Shown here one piece after another: positions 1-16,247 of a stretch of DNA of 64,000 bases (position 1 is its first letter; every line of letters starts with the position of its first letter). The stretch spans positions 11,277,077 through 11,341,076 of the forward strand of contig NC_072452.1 of NCBI RefSeq assembly GCF_027596085.1. Reading direction: 5' to 3'. The stretch is from Anoplopoma fimbria. Its lineage: Eukaryota; Chordata; Actinopteri; Perciformes; Anoplopomatidae. The notes beneath the pieces are model-generated. The model saw only the letters and a list, made by a program, of their open reading frames with translations, searched no databases and had not been told where the DNA came from. The translations under genes and the position numbers were made by a program.

Positions 1-598
1 CAGCCACCACGCCCCTGTTCACATACACAAACACACCCTGCACAAGCGCTGGTGGATACTGGAGGAAGTAGATAGGGAAGCCAAAAAAAAAGAGAGAGGT
101 GGTGAACGAGGAATTGGAACATAAACGAGAGGGGGAGAGAGAGAATGAAAGAATAGAGATGTATAAATCTCGAGGAGATTGAGGCAGGTTTAGAAAAAGA
201 GATGGAGAAGGTGGGCAGGAAGGGTTAGGGCGATAGAAAAATAGAAAATAGAGAGACCGAGAGAGAATCCTCACACCTACATACTGTACGTGGGAGCAAA
301 TACCAAGCTTTCTGCTGGCATTTGTCAGCAGCCAATGCCAGGCAGTCAGTCAGGGAGACAGGAGAGACAGACAGATAGACAGACACTCCTTCTCCTCCGT
401 CACACCTCCTCTCCTCCTGGGCGACTCCCACACCGGCCAGTGGTGCAATCCCCTTGTATTAGCATACAGGTGTGTTCAGCTTTGTGTGCTCCCATGATGG
501 GCGGACCAAGATTAGAGGGTGGACGATGACAGTTGCCAAAGCCTGCATGTTACATAATGTAGCGAGAGAGGACGGGGAGGAGGGAATAATGTGATGAC
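1..598. other. purine-rich non-coding stretch
   Basis: The plus strand is strongly A/G-rich, with short GAGA runs around 120-145 and 210-265. A 79-codon open frame at 290-529 has low-complexity composition and no recognisable domain, so I do not call it. Nothing else is identified. Confidence 0.6.
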
Positions 599-621
599 AG
601 AGAGAGAGAGAGAGAGAGAGG
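599..621. repeat. (AG)11 microsatellite
   Basis: Uninterrupted AG dinucleotides, about 11 units, inside an already purine-rich region. Confidence 0.95.
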
Positions 622-2090
622 ACCTGCTTATTTTGGAGCTATCACAGTTATATATTGCCGAGCGGGATGGGGAGAGAGGGGAGGATTTTAAGATGATAAA
701 AAATGAAATGTTTGGGCCTAGAACACACAGGGAGAGTTGATAATTAAATGGGAGAAAAGCGGAGGCCTGATCGTCTTGGGCAGAGTGACATGTTGACTAT
801 TAGCCCATAGCCTTAGAGTGATGTGAAGAGGAGGAGAGAACAGTTAGGAGGCTATTTGATAAATGTCATTTTTCTCCCAGCTTTTAAAGTATTGCCAGCA
901 GGAATGTACGGCCTGACCTTTTACACGCAGGGTGAGATGCGCCAGGGAAAAGACAAACTGGCATTAGAGGGATAAAAATCTGCCAGCAGTACGACACAAT
1001 GTAAAGGGGGTTGGTGAAAATCTTTGGACTAATTGACATGCATGAAAAGCCAAATGGATCTAATGGGATTCTGGAAACCATGGATGCAGACATCCATTAC
1101 TGTCTATCTGTTTAAATACTTGACACGTCGACTCAGCATTCATCATAAACTTCGGCTCACTTATTGGAAATCTAAGACAGCCCATTACAATACAATGCAG
1201 GAGATTACATCACACCACCTGTTGCTGCGCTGAAGCAGCCAGACAGTTTTCTACTCCGTTCAGAGGAGTCCAGGAATGCCGCCGTGGAATGCTGGCCTTG
1301 TGTTAGCGGCGTAGCTATGATTATGTGGCTAAGATCACAAGTTCTTTTACTGTGGGAGCTGACCTACTAAAGCTTAAGGCCCCGGTGACGATGTTTGAAA
1401 AACAATCTGCTCGCATTTCACAGTCACTGCAGGCGTCCCTCTCTGTCATATTACCCCCGAAGCTACGGAGCAGGATAGGTGTTAGCGTATCACACAGAAA
1501 CAGGGCCTGGCATCGAATGGCCGCTCTGTCTGCTTATCTGCCTGTTGTCGCCTCCTGAAGGTGGTAGGTGACAGAGAGACAATTACCAAACACAGCACAA
1601 AGCCCTCCCCACCGCGTCCCAGAGGATGTGTGACTCACTGGGCCCCCGGCCTGTTTGTTTGATGCTTGTGACAAAAGATCCGACCTCTGACCTTTCAGCT
1701 CCTGATGAGTCATCGGCAGTGCACTGAAAAACGGGGCTTCCCCACACCGTGTAGCGGTCACAGTACAACAACGGGTAACATTTAAAGGTTGCCACAAAAC
1801 AATTTTCTGTGTTTGTCTGAGCCTTGTATACCATAATCTGTGGGTGGCAAGACCCAAGCATGTTGATATAACTGATGCATGTGGGTGTGTATCTGCAGTG
1901 TTACTGTCCTTTTTAAGTTATTGTTTGGGGTTTGAGAAGCTAGTGTATTAGCTCAGCAGACCAAGTCAATGAACTCTAAGGCCACTGCTCAAAATAAAAA
2001 CGTCTATTTAAAAAATGCTATTGAATTTGTTTGATAGCCTAAAGTCGCCTGTTGTGCTGGTATCGATGTTGTGATGATTGTGAGAGGTGA
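622..2090. other. unique non-coding DNA
   Basis: Mixed-composition sequence without recognisable repeat, RNA gene or domain. The minus-strand open frame at 1534-1857 (107 codons) has no family resemblance and no splice context I would trust. Confidence 0.55.
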
Positions 2091-2329
2091 ACTAAACTAC
2101 CTATAATAACAAAATAGTAGTTAAAACTAACTCCACTTTTACCATCCAAAGGAGTGAAATGCTGTTCTTAATATATTGTTATAATATATATCAATTAAAG
2201 AGGCAATTTTTCTGCAGAACAAGTACTTTTACACTTAAAAAACTGATAATAAAAGTAAGATTTTGAATGCAAGACTTTTACTTGTAAATCAATACTTTTA
2301 CATTGTGTCGTTGGTACTTTTACTTAAGT
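2091..2329. mobile_element. degenerate hAT-like non-autonomous element (teleost)
   Basis: The block carries the pattern of a very common fish repeat: aagtacttttac at 2221, then aagattttgaatgcaagac near 2256, cttttacttgta near 2276, and ggtacttttacttaagt near 2312. From memory, the family consensus ends in a CAGTGGTGGAA-type hAT terminus. That terminus is missing here, so the copy is truncated or decayed. The upstream part (aaactacc, tagtagttaaaactaactcc) also fits the family as I recall it. The class is inferred; membership of a dispersed teleost repeat is fairly secure. Confidence 0.7.
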
Positions 2330-5300
2330 CATCAGCCGTCTGTCAATTTGTGAAGGAGAAAATTAGTCACAGACTAGACCAGATTCCTCCTAAATTTACT
2401 TCAAAGCTGCCTGGATGTTGCACCTTGTTGCACTGTGACAAAGATCCTTATCGACTGATTGACTGAGCTGACCCAAACCAAATGCTCTCCACACTGCTGA
2501 CGTCTTCATGTGGACAGAGAGACAGACAGGAAAAAACCGGGAGCGAGGGAGGCAGAAAGATGTGGCCTCGGCGTCCAGACTGAGCAGCAACTGGTTTGTT
2601 TTCTTTAGCGAACACGTTTGAGTGTGACTCATGTGCATACGTACTCAGAGCAGACAGGAAACATCCAAACTCACAGACCAGTTTTTATTCTACTACGGTC
2701 TTCAGATTTATTGTTGGGAATAACATTTTTGCTTTAGTAGTCCTTAGTCCAGAGTCACGTAGCGCTCTGCCGGTGCCACTGCCATCTGTTTATGTGGAAG
2801 AGCGGCTTTATGCATTGTGGGTTTATTATTGCATCAAACAGTCACGGCATCACCCTTGCTCACTCCTTGGCCCTTGACATGCTTTGAGAGAATGGCAAGA
2901 AAGGTCAGATAGTTTGTTTTTTATCTTTTCCTCTCTGAACCAAGAGCTATAAACACAGAGCCTGAGCTACTGAAAATTTGGTAAACCTACCCTGAAATCA
3001 CCCTGTCTCTCAAAGGATGACCTGTCTAAACTTGGTGTTATACAAACAGGCAAGGCTCACAAACCTTTAAGTTGTTCTCCAGAGTTTATTTGAGTTTTGA
3101 GTTAGATCAGAACTTGCCAAGACAAATAGTCTCCTTGGGTCCAATGGCCAAAGCTGTTCCCAATAACTTGCTGTGAAGTGAAAATGACAGGCGTTGAGAG
3201 GCACATCTGCTCAGGTGAGAGTTATTTGTTTTGTAGTGTCGAAGTGAAGGTAAAGTGAAAGAGTAGAGAGGGTGAGAGGCAGAGAGATAAATGGGTAAGG
3301 AGAGATACAGAGGCAGAGGAAGTGATGGAAAGATAGAGCCAGAAAGTGACAGAGAGTGAAAGAGAAAGTGACTGTCGCTGGGTTGTTGACAGGTGGGGCC
3401 TCAGGGCAGGTAAGACAGGTTGATTCAGGTAAGCCCCTCTCCCTCCTACCCACCCTCACCCAACCTCTCCCCCACGCCTCAACCCTCCCCTCCACCCCAG
3501 CTGGAGACTGCAGACGTGGGATAGCCTACAGGGCTGAGGAGACAGGTCTCCATCAGAAAGCCCCGCAACCCTTTACAATCGTACGGTAATCATTTAACTC
3601 CGAGTGCCATGCGTCAACAGAGATGACGGCTGACGAGGCAGACAGACAAACAACAGTAATGGCAACACCCTTTATATGCTTCCAAGGAAAATGGGGGGAA
3701 AAAAACTAAGAATGGGAGGAGGAAGGAATGAATAAATGAATAACTGTCAGAAGCATTTGGCTTATGGGACTATGGTTTTTTTTAAAGAGTTTAGGCTCAG
3801 GGGCCAAATGTCACTTAGGGTTAGTTGGACTGAAGATATACACAAACATATTTTTATACTTAAACTCTGCACCAGCCAGACAATAAAGCATCTTAAGTGA
3901 TAAGTGATTATAAGTAATCTAATTTGCTCTATTGCTTTAAATTAACATTATCTATTACAAAGTACCAAGAGTTGTCTTTCTTTCTCTCTCTTCATGTGAG
4001 GACTTGGAGGTTAATGGTGCAACTGGATTAAGGAGATTAGATTCATACATAATGCAGGCATTACCTTAATGGGAGAAACGTGACTGAGGAGCAGTGTTTA
4101 CATTAAAGGAGGGTGAGAGTTCAGCTGAGCTGAGGGAATCGTTTTCTGCCTACGCTGGCGGCAGACAGTGTAATGAATTTCTATAAAGCGCACTGCAAAT
4201 AAAAATAAAGACACACAAAGGAGATTGCATGTTGATGGTTGTCGGGTGATGCTGACAAGGAGAAAAGGGTGAGGACGGCGTTGAGACATGCAGTAGTGTA
4301 CAGTTTGTGAAAGACTTCTAGAAGCCTCAGTCTACTTGAAGTTTTGAAAAGAGTTGAGATTTTGGAACAGTAATCTCAAATAAATCCCAGGATTTTAACG
4401 CATGTATTAGGAGGAGTCATCAAACAGGAAGTGGAAAGCTTTTAAATGATCTTCATCGCCCACTTTTTAACAAGAATACATACACAGGTTGCTGCAAAGA
4501 CACACACTGACATGCTCCGTTATTTGTGTTTGTCTTACTATCCAAACACAGCTTGCACGTGGCGTATTGAACACAAACACCCACTTACACACACACATGA
4601 TCACGTCCAAGGGCCGACATGATTACATGTATCCACAAGTGTGCTGACGGCACACACCCAGCATATAGCCTGACATTCTCTTGGCCGCAATACACCAAAC
4701 AATTAAAATAAATCTCCTATGAAGGCCACATGGTGCTGCTTTTTTTAACAGCCAAACAGGGGAACGACTCCATAGCAACACTAGAGAAATGTTTATGTGT
4801 GAGAATATTTGGATATGCACTGTTGGAAACATAAACATGCTTAGTGTCATAATTTACTTAGGAACAGGATTTCTCTCTGTATTGACTTAAAGAGTCAAAG
4901 AAAGAATATAGCGTGAGTTGGAAAGTCGTGAACTTCCATTTTTCTCGCAGTGGGATTGTGACAGTGTGTGTTCTCATTACGAGCACACAGACAGCCCTCC
5001 ATGGGTCTCACTCTCCGAGTCTTTCTCTCTCCCCATCTATCTCTGCAATCCCAGACAGCTTTAGCAGTTCAAACCCTCGCACTGCGGCATTGTCACACAC
5101 CACACTGGTTGCCATGGAGAAATAGTCCTCCTGGTCTCCAAGGTACCCGAGTCTATTGTCTTTGGCTTCTTTATTTAGATGAAAACATGATTTGTTGGAA
5201 GAGATCTACTTGTTTTTTTGCTACTTCTCTTTGCTGCCTTTTCTTTCTTCTTCTTCCTCCTCACGAGCATCAATGCAACGTTGCATGATGTGTATTGTTT

Positions 5301-7250
5301 CATTCTTCTCCTTTCCAGGAGTTTGACTATGCGCATGTGTGCGTCAAGCTCGCCTGATGTTTTGTAGCAATTAATTTCAGTGTGTCTGCATGTCAGCGCC
5401 CCAGGAGGGGGGCTGTATAAAAGTTTTCCCAATTGCCACAGCTCTCGCCAGGGCTTATAATTGCCTTCTATTACCAGGGCTGGGTGTCACAGCCTGTCTG
5501 TCACCAGGAGACTCTCAACTAGCGACAGATGATGGGGAAAGGAGTTGCAGTTTTTTCTTACTGCTGTTCTTTTTTGCAGAATAGATAATACAGGAGATAA
5601 TACAGGAGAGATTTATACAGTAAATTAGAGTATTGTCCTCCAGCTATGTGGCCCTGCTCGTTGTGCTTTGCATAAAGTTCACCTTCAATGATTTTGTGCA
5701 CCTGTACTGTTAGAGAAGTTGATTAGGAGACACCTGTATAAAAGCTGTGCACTCACAGAAAACAAGATTAAACTGAGCCACATACCAAACACCAACGAAA
5801 AAAAATTCAGTGACTTTAATGTGGCGTTGAAAAGCAGCTGCGAGAGGTTACAAACACTTACAATCAGCAACTCGTCACCTTTGACCCCGTTTATTTGCAT
5901 GTTCCGAGCTCCACTCACAGCTGTCAGCAAGCTGCTACTTCTGTAGTCACTGGCAGGGCGACTGAAAACCAAACAGGAAGTGACTTCACATCCGTTGCTC
6001 CGTGATATCACTGAGCTTAGTCGGAGAAAACGATAGAGTGAAAGGAAGAAAAGAGACAGAGAGAAGAGCGGCTGAGCGGCTGATGGGTGGAAAGAGGAAG
6101 CTGTCTGTGTTTCGTTCTCATTCAGTGGCTGTGGCTCAGACATCCCAGACTCTGTGGTCTTGTTTAAGGCCAGCCAGACAAATAAACTGATCCAATTTAA
6201 GTCACTTATCTACTTAATCAGTGGGGCTACAAACATACTGTCTTCATCTCCCGCTTTACCCTCAGATGACTGTCTTGAATCAACACGTATAAAGATTATT
6301 TTTGAAAACTTTATAATCATACATATTTTTGGACTAGACTGCTGACGTCAGCAGTTGCTAGACATTTCCTCAGCTAAATCTTATATCTGTCTCTTGTTTC
6401 TTGCACGTTGTGTAACTTCTAAATAACTTCCAGTTAATTCAGTTGTGTTTCTCCCGTGTTAATTTCAATAACTGGAATTAATGAAAAAGGAAAATAAATG
6501 AGAGATTATGTGTGTTTTCAATATCCTCTGTACAGTCCTTTTATGTACTGTATGCAACCATAAAACTCAGTCTTCTGTCAAACATCCGGTGACTTGCTAG
6601 TTCACACCAAACACACTTACATTTCAGTTTTTCGCATGCAAGGTGATGCAAACGGGGAAGGAGAGGTTTCGGAAACTGTGACGCTGTGCTTTGTCAGCGC
6701 TGGGTGCAAGGCAGGGTGAGTTACTGTTGTGTGCTTTTGTGGCAGAAGCGTGCGGCAGCTTGTTCCTCTGGCATGGAGGCTAAACACCGAATGGAGTGGG
6801 TGCAGGTAAACATGCTAAAACAGGTCCCTCTTGGTAATTGTGCTGCCTTGTTGACAGCTTTCAAGTTTGTACACCTACTTTTTCTCAGTATTTAACATCA
6901 TACCATCTCTACTTTTATATATTTGGGATCTGGCGGTTAGATGATTCAAACTTCAGCATTTTAAATTGGAAAAAATCTCAATGTCACCATAATGTTGAAC
7001 TTTTGATTCAGCTCAAAAAAGGTAACATCCTTCTCAGTACCTGAATTATGTTACCGTAAATCCCTTTGAAGGGACTTATGAAAGACTCTGCCAACCCCCC
7101 CGAGACACACACTTTGAGCTCATGTGTTTCATCATCCATTACCCAACATTTGTTGCTATGATGACGGCGATTGTGTTGATGATGGTATTCTGACTGGGCT
7201 TGGTCAGAGCCACAAATAGGCACAAATTGTTTTGAAAGCAGGCTTCATTT
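2330..7250. other. unique non-coding DNA with purine/pyrimidine tracts
   Basis: No gene is recognised in this 4.9 kb. It includes a GA-rich stretch at about 3240-3370 followed by a C-rich stretch at 3430-3500, and TC-rich DNA at 5020-5050. The longest non-repetitive open frame (minus, 5685-6143, 152 codons) is rich in Ser and Leu, begins without supporting context and shows no known domain. AT-rich DNA occupies roughly 6180-6560. Confidence 0.55.
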
Positions 7251-7284
7251 CTCATTTTCTGAATCGGGAACTAGAGAAAATGAG
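7251..7284. other. short perfect inverted repeat
   Basis: ctcattttct (7251-7260) and its exact reverse complement agaaaatgag (7275-7284) are separated by 14 nt. It could form a 10-bp stem. No function is assigned. Confidence 0.6.

Positions 7285-10631
<3,347 letters not shown>

Positions 10632-10663
<32 letters not shown>
10632..10663. repeat. (GA)16 microsatellite
   Basis: An uninterrupted GA tract of 32 bp. Confidence 0.97.
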
Positions 10664-10666
<3 letters not shown>

Positions 10667-11590
10667 TTCTCTCTGAAACAACACTGAAAGTCATGAATCA
10701 TCTCTGCTGCATAGACCTAGCCACAGGAAGTACCCATGGAACACACATACTCACACACTTGTACATACACACCCAGTATACAAAAGCATAACCAAACAGG
10801 CTCTGAATAATCTGCTGGAACATACAAAAGGCTAGAAATAACACATAAACACAGCCCATAAACTATGACCATCTCAAGAGTATGAATTCATCAAGTTTGT
10901 TCCCAGGGATTTCTTCTTATCGATCGCAAGTCTCAACAACGTAGAACAGGATTTTTCTTTGAAACAGGCACCAAATCTTGTCGATCAATAAACTTTGGTC
11001 GAGACCCCATAACAACATCCCAGCCATTTGCCGCAGAGGACAAGGTTACCATGGTGACCCCTACACACTGGGGACATACGCAAGAAAGTGGAAGTCATAA
11101 AGAAATGTGTGTATGTGTGTGTGTGGCTTATGTGAGACAGGGAGAGAGCCAGCGCTCAGCCTTGACCCCCGGAGTCCTTCCTCTTTGTACACCTTGTTTG
11201 GTTTGCTGCGACGGAGCAGAATAGTTGCTCATTATTCCTGTTGTATGAGCCTGGTCCTGGGGGTGACAGCCATACTGAAAGAGTCCTCTCACTGACCAGA
11301 AGGAATAAACACACATACACACACACACACAGGCAAATGCTTACAAACAGTTAACAAGAGACACGGCGAAGGATCTCAAGGTTAGAAGAAATACACATAA
11401 AGGAGCTAAGATCTAAGATCTTGTTATGTACAGTAATAGAATCAATCAATCAGTCTGTATTTTTTTTTCAACTAACTGCAAATATATTTGTTGTCACGCT
11501 TTAGATTTCAGCCCGCAACACACAGCGTAGTTCTTCCTAGTTTACGTTTTCAATTTTCAAGATTCATACAGATTCAGATTCAGCCGTACA
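10664..11590. other. non-coding DNA with a mirrored TG/CA pair
   Basis: A TG-rich run at about 11105-11125 and a CA-rich run at about 11309-11331 are complementary and about 190 bp apart. The segment also contains an RFX-like palindrome at 11045. No gene is seen. Confidence 0.5.
11045..11058. promoter_or_regulatory. X-box-like (RFX) palindromic motif
   Basis: gttaccatggtgac matches the RFX X-box pattern (GTNRCC, two bases, RGYAAC) with one mismatch. The match is by motif only, and such one-mismatch sites are expected by chance in 64 kb. Confidence 0.25.
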
Positions 11591-11985
11591 GATTCATACA
11601 TGGAGACACCAAGGGGCAACCTCCATTTTTGCAAAAGTGAAAGCAGAAGTCCCTTAAACTTGCATTCTCTCTACTGGCCATCAGGTGCAGGCTCCTCTGG
11701 TTGCAAAAAGAAGTCTGATTGCATTCTTCCTACTAGATTTATTACCTCATAAAACATTGTAAACAAGAGTTTGTGGTCGCAATCGCTAGTTTCAAGTCTT
11801 TCACAATACAGCATGATGTTCATTTAGTAAATTATGGTCCCATATTGAGTAACGAAGACCAAAAAGCAGGGTTGGCTTTAGGGAGTGGCTACCTTGGGAT
11901 TGTCAGGTTTCTACCACAGTGTTGTCTGGTCTTGGAGTTGTCTGCATTTTCTTCTTTGAACTTTAACCCTTTTCCAGTTGATGAA
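11591..11985 (+). mobile_element. dispersed teleost repeat, family A, copy 1
   Basis: The copy starts near gattcatacatggagacac and includes ttgcaaaaagaagtctgatt near 11700, gctagtttcaagtctt at 11785-11800, an acaatacagcatgatgttca stretch near 11803, and tatggtcccat near 11833. A second, diverged copy in the same orientation lies at 36262-36565, so repetitiveness is shown within the window. I recognise the sequence as a common percomorph interspersed repeat but cannot name its class. Ends are approximate. Confidence 0.75.
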
Positions 11986-12136
11986 AGTTAATTGTAACAT
12001 CGCCTATATTTGTCTTATTCAACGTTCGGTCGTACTTAGCTTCACCCCAAACACTGAAGCTTTCTCACATCCGTCTGTGTGAGATGCACAGGGCTTTCTT
12101 AGAGGCTGAGAGGAAAATGCTCTGTGTGATGTGATG

Positions 12137-12167
12137 GCCCTGTGTGTGAAAATAACCCACACAGGGC
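12137..12167. other. perfect 10-bp hairpin
   Basis: gccctgtgtg (12137-12146) pairs exactly with cacacagggc (12158-12167) across an 11-nt A-rich loop. Confidence 0.6.
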
Positions 12168-12269
12168 ACTAGTGAGAGGGGGTGATTGGGTCACACAACG
12201 ACAGGAGACCGGACTTCTTTCCCAAAGTGTTGAGTTATTCTGAAGTTGCTTTAGTGATGTTGGTGACGT

Positions 12270-12400
12270 GAAGTTACATAGTTCACGCTTTACTTAGTTT
12301 ACATAGTTATTTTAAGCCTAACCATGATGTTTTTCCTCAACCTAACTAAGAGTGTTTTGGCCTAGATCTGTGCAAGTGTCTTTGTATGAATTCCCAATGT
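12270..12400 (+). mobile_element. dispersed teleost repeat, family B, copy 1 (fragment)
   Basis: The core ttttaagcctaaccatgatg followed by tttttcctcaacctaacta is related to the fragment at 21425-21500 (same orientation) and to the reverse complement of 32480-32560. Many percomorph repeats carry this cctaacc-type core. Borders are uncertain. Confidence 0.5.
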
Positions 12401-14859
<2,459 letters not shown>

Positions 14860-15252
14860 GAATGCTTTGCGGTTATGACAAATTCACTCCTCGTTGCTTG
14901 CCAATAAGTGAGACAATGATCTTCATTGACAAAGGAAAATAAAACGGCAAACAAAATTCTGGACGAATAAATAAAAGTATAGCTGTAAAGATATTACCAC
15001 AAAAAATGTAACCTTCCTTAACCGATTCTTTGAACGGGATTTTAAAAATTCTCAAAGTTTGAAAGAGTCTGACCTGCTTGTGAATGAGTTTCCCCCGATG
15101 TTCAAAGTGAAGTCATGTAACAGGTTTTGGGGGCTTTTGGCTGTTTTGCATGGCAGAATGTTTTGAACTGAACAGTGACAGCCTCAGCCCGACTGAAGAG
15201 TCTTCTTCGACTCGCCTCATTTCTATTGGAAAACACTTCTCTTTCTCCCTCT

Positions 15253-15256
<4 letters not shown>

Positions 15257-15310
<54 letters not shown>
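15257..15310. repeat. (CT)27 microsatellite
   Basis: 54 bp of uninterrupted CT: a pure homopyrimidine mirror repeat. The flanks 14856-15256 and 15311-15826 hold AT-rich unique DNA with nothing recognised. Confidence 0.97.
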
Positions 15311-15313
<3 letters not shown>

Positions 15314-15824
15314 GCTGCAGATCACTTGAAAAAAAAGGGGAAGGAACATGAATAAAAACTGAAGGCAGCTCTCTTAGATATGTCTCTTGATGCTCTTCAG
15401 ATCTTTAAGACTTCATCACAGGGAAATGCAGGGTTACTCTAAGAAAACTGAAGGACTCTGACTTCCTAATATACCGTACAAGACCTGAATTTGAGAACAC
15501 AGCGTCTTTTTAGAGCAGCTTCTCTTTTCTCCTTCACAATTTTAATCTTTTCTATTTGTTTTTTATTTTTTATTTGGATAAAAAGAAGAAACCCGAGGAC
15601 CTTATTGACAAAAGAAAGTCTTGGTCTGGCTGTCCTTAATCATTTCTAACTTTCGTGCCAAAGAACTTCAGTTCAGCAAAAATTTAAGGAGAATTTTCTC
15701 TCATTTTGCACTCCCCACTCCAGAATGGCTCAATTGAATCATTTGTTCAAGTCAATGTAAATATAACGTGGTAATTAAATGAAACTAAGTCCAATTAATT
15801 ATTGAGACAATGAAAAGAAGACAT

Positions 15825-15826
<2 letters not shown>

Positions 15827-15869
<43 letters not shown>

Positions 15870-15890
15870 TTTTATTTTTTTTTTTATTAA
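15827..15890. repeat. poly-T tract (T41 plus interrupted T)
   Basis: A run of 41 T at 15827-15867 is followed by T blocks broken by single A residues. It could be the A-tail of a minus-strand retrocopy, but no recognisable element lies beside it. Confidence 0.9.
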
Positions 15891-16164
15891 TTTCAGTTAT
15901 AATTGCTTCAGTAATTAAAACTACTCACAAGCTGGGGGAAAGTTTTCTCTAAAGATCCGTACGAGGATCTCTGCAAGTGTGTGCACCTGAACCCAGGTCT
16001 GCACCAAAGGTCTTATCTCCCGGAGCCGGGCCAGACATATTGACTGATGTTCCAGGCATAATGAAAACATCCCCTGCAAATTAAATCTGATTGGATATCA
16101 GCTATCAGCCACCATTCAACAACAGCAGGGAAATTAGCCACCAGCATCGTCCTCTCTCACTTTC

Positions 16165-16247
16165 TATATGTCTCTCTCTCTCTCCTCTCTCTCTCTCGCT
16201 CTCTCTCCTTCGCCTCTCTCTCTCTCCCTCACCCCTCTCTCAGATTT
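16165..16247. repeat. imperfect CT-rich tract
   Basis: CT dinucleotides are interrupted by CCTC, CGCT and CTTCGC units, giving a low-complexity pyrimidine tract of about 80 bp. Confidence 0.85.

Noticed and set aside
5685..6143. 152-codon minus-strand frame in non-repetitive DNA
   Set aside because: No domain, no promoter or splice context. Such lengths occur by chance in 64 kb of six frames.
15827..15890. Poly-T as the tail of a retrocopied gene on the minus strand
   Set aside because: No gene- or element-like sequence adjoins the tract, and target duplications could not be seen.
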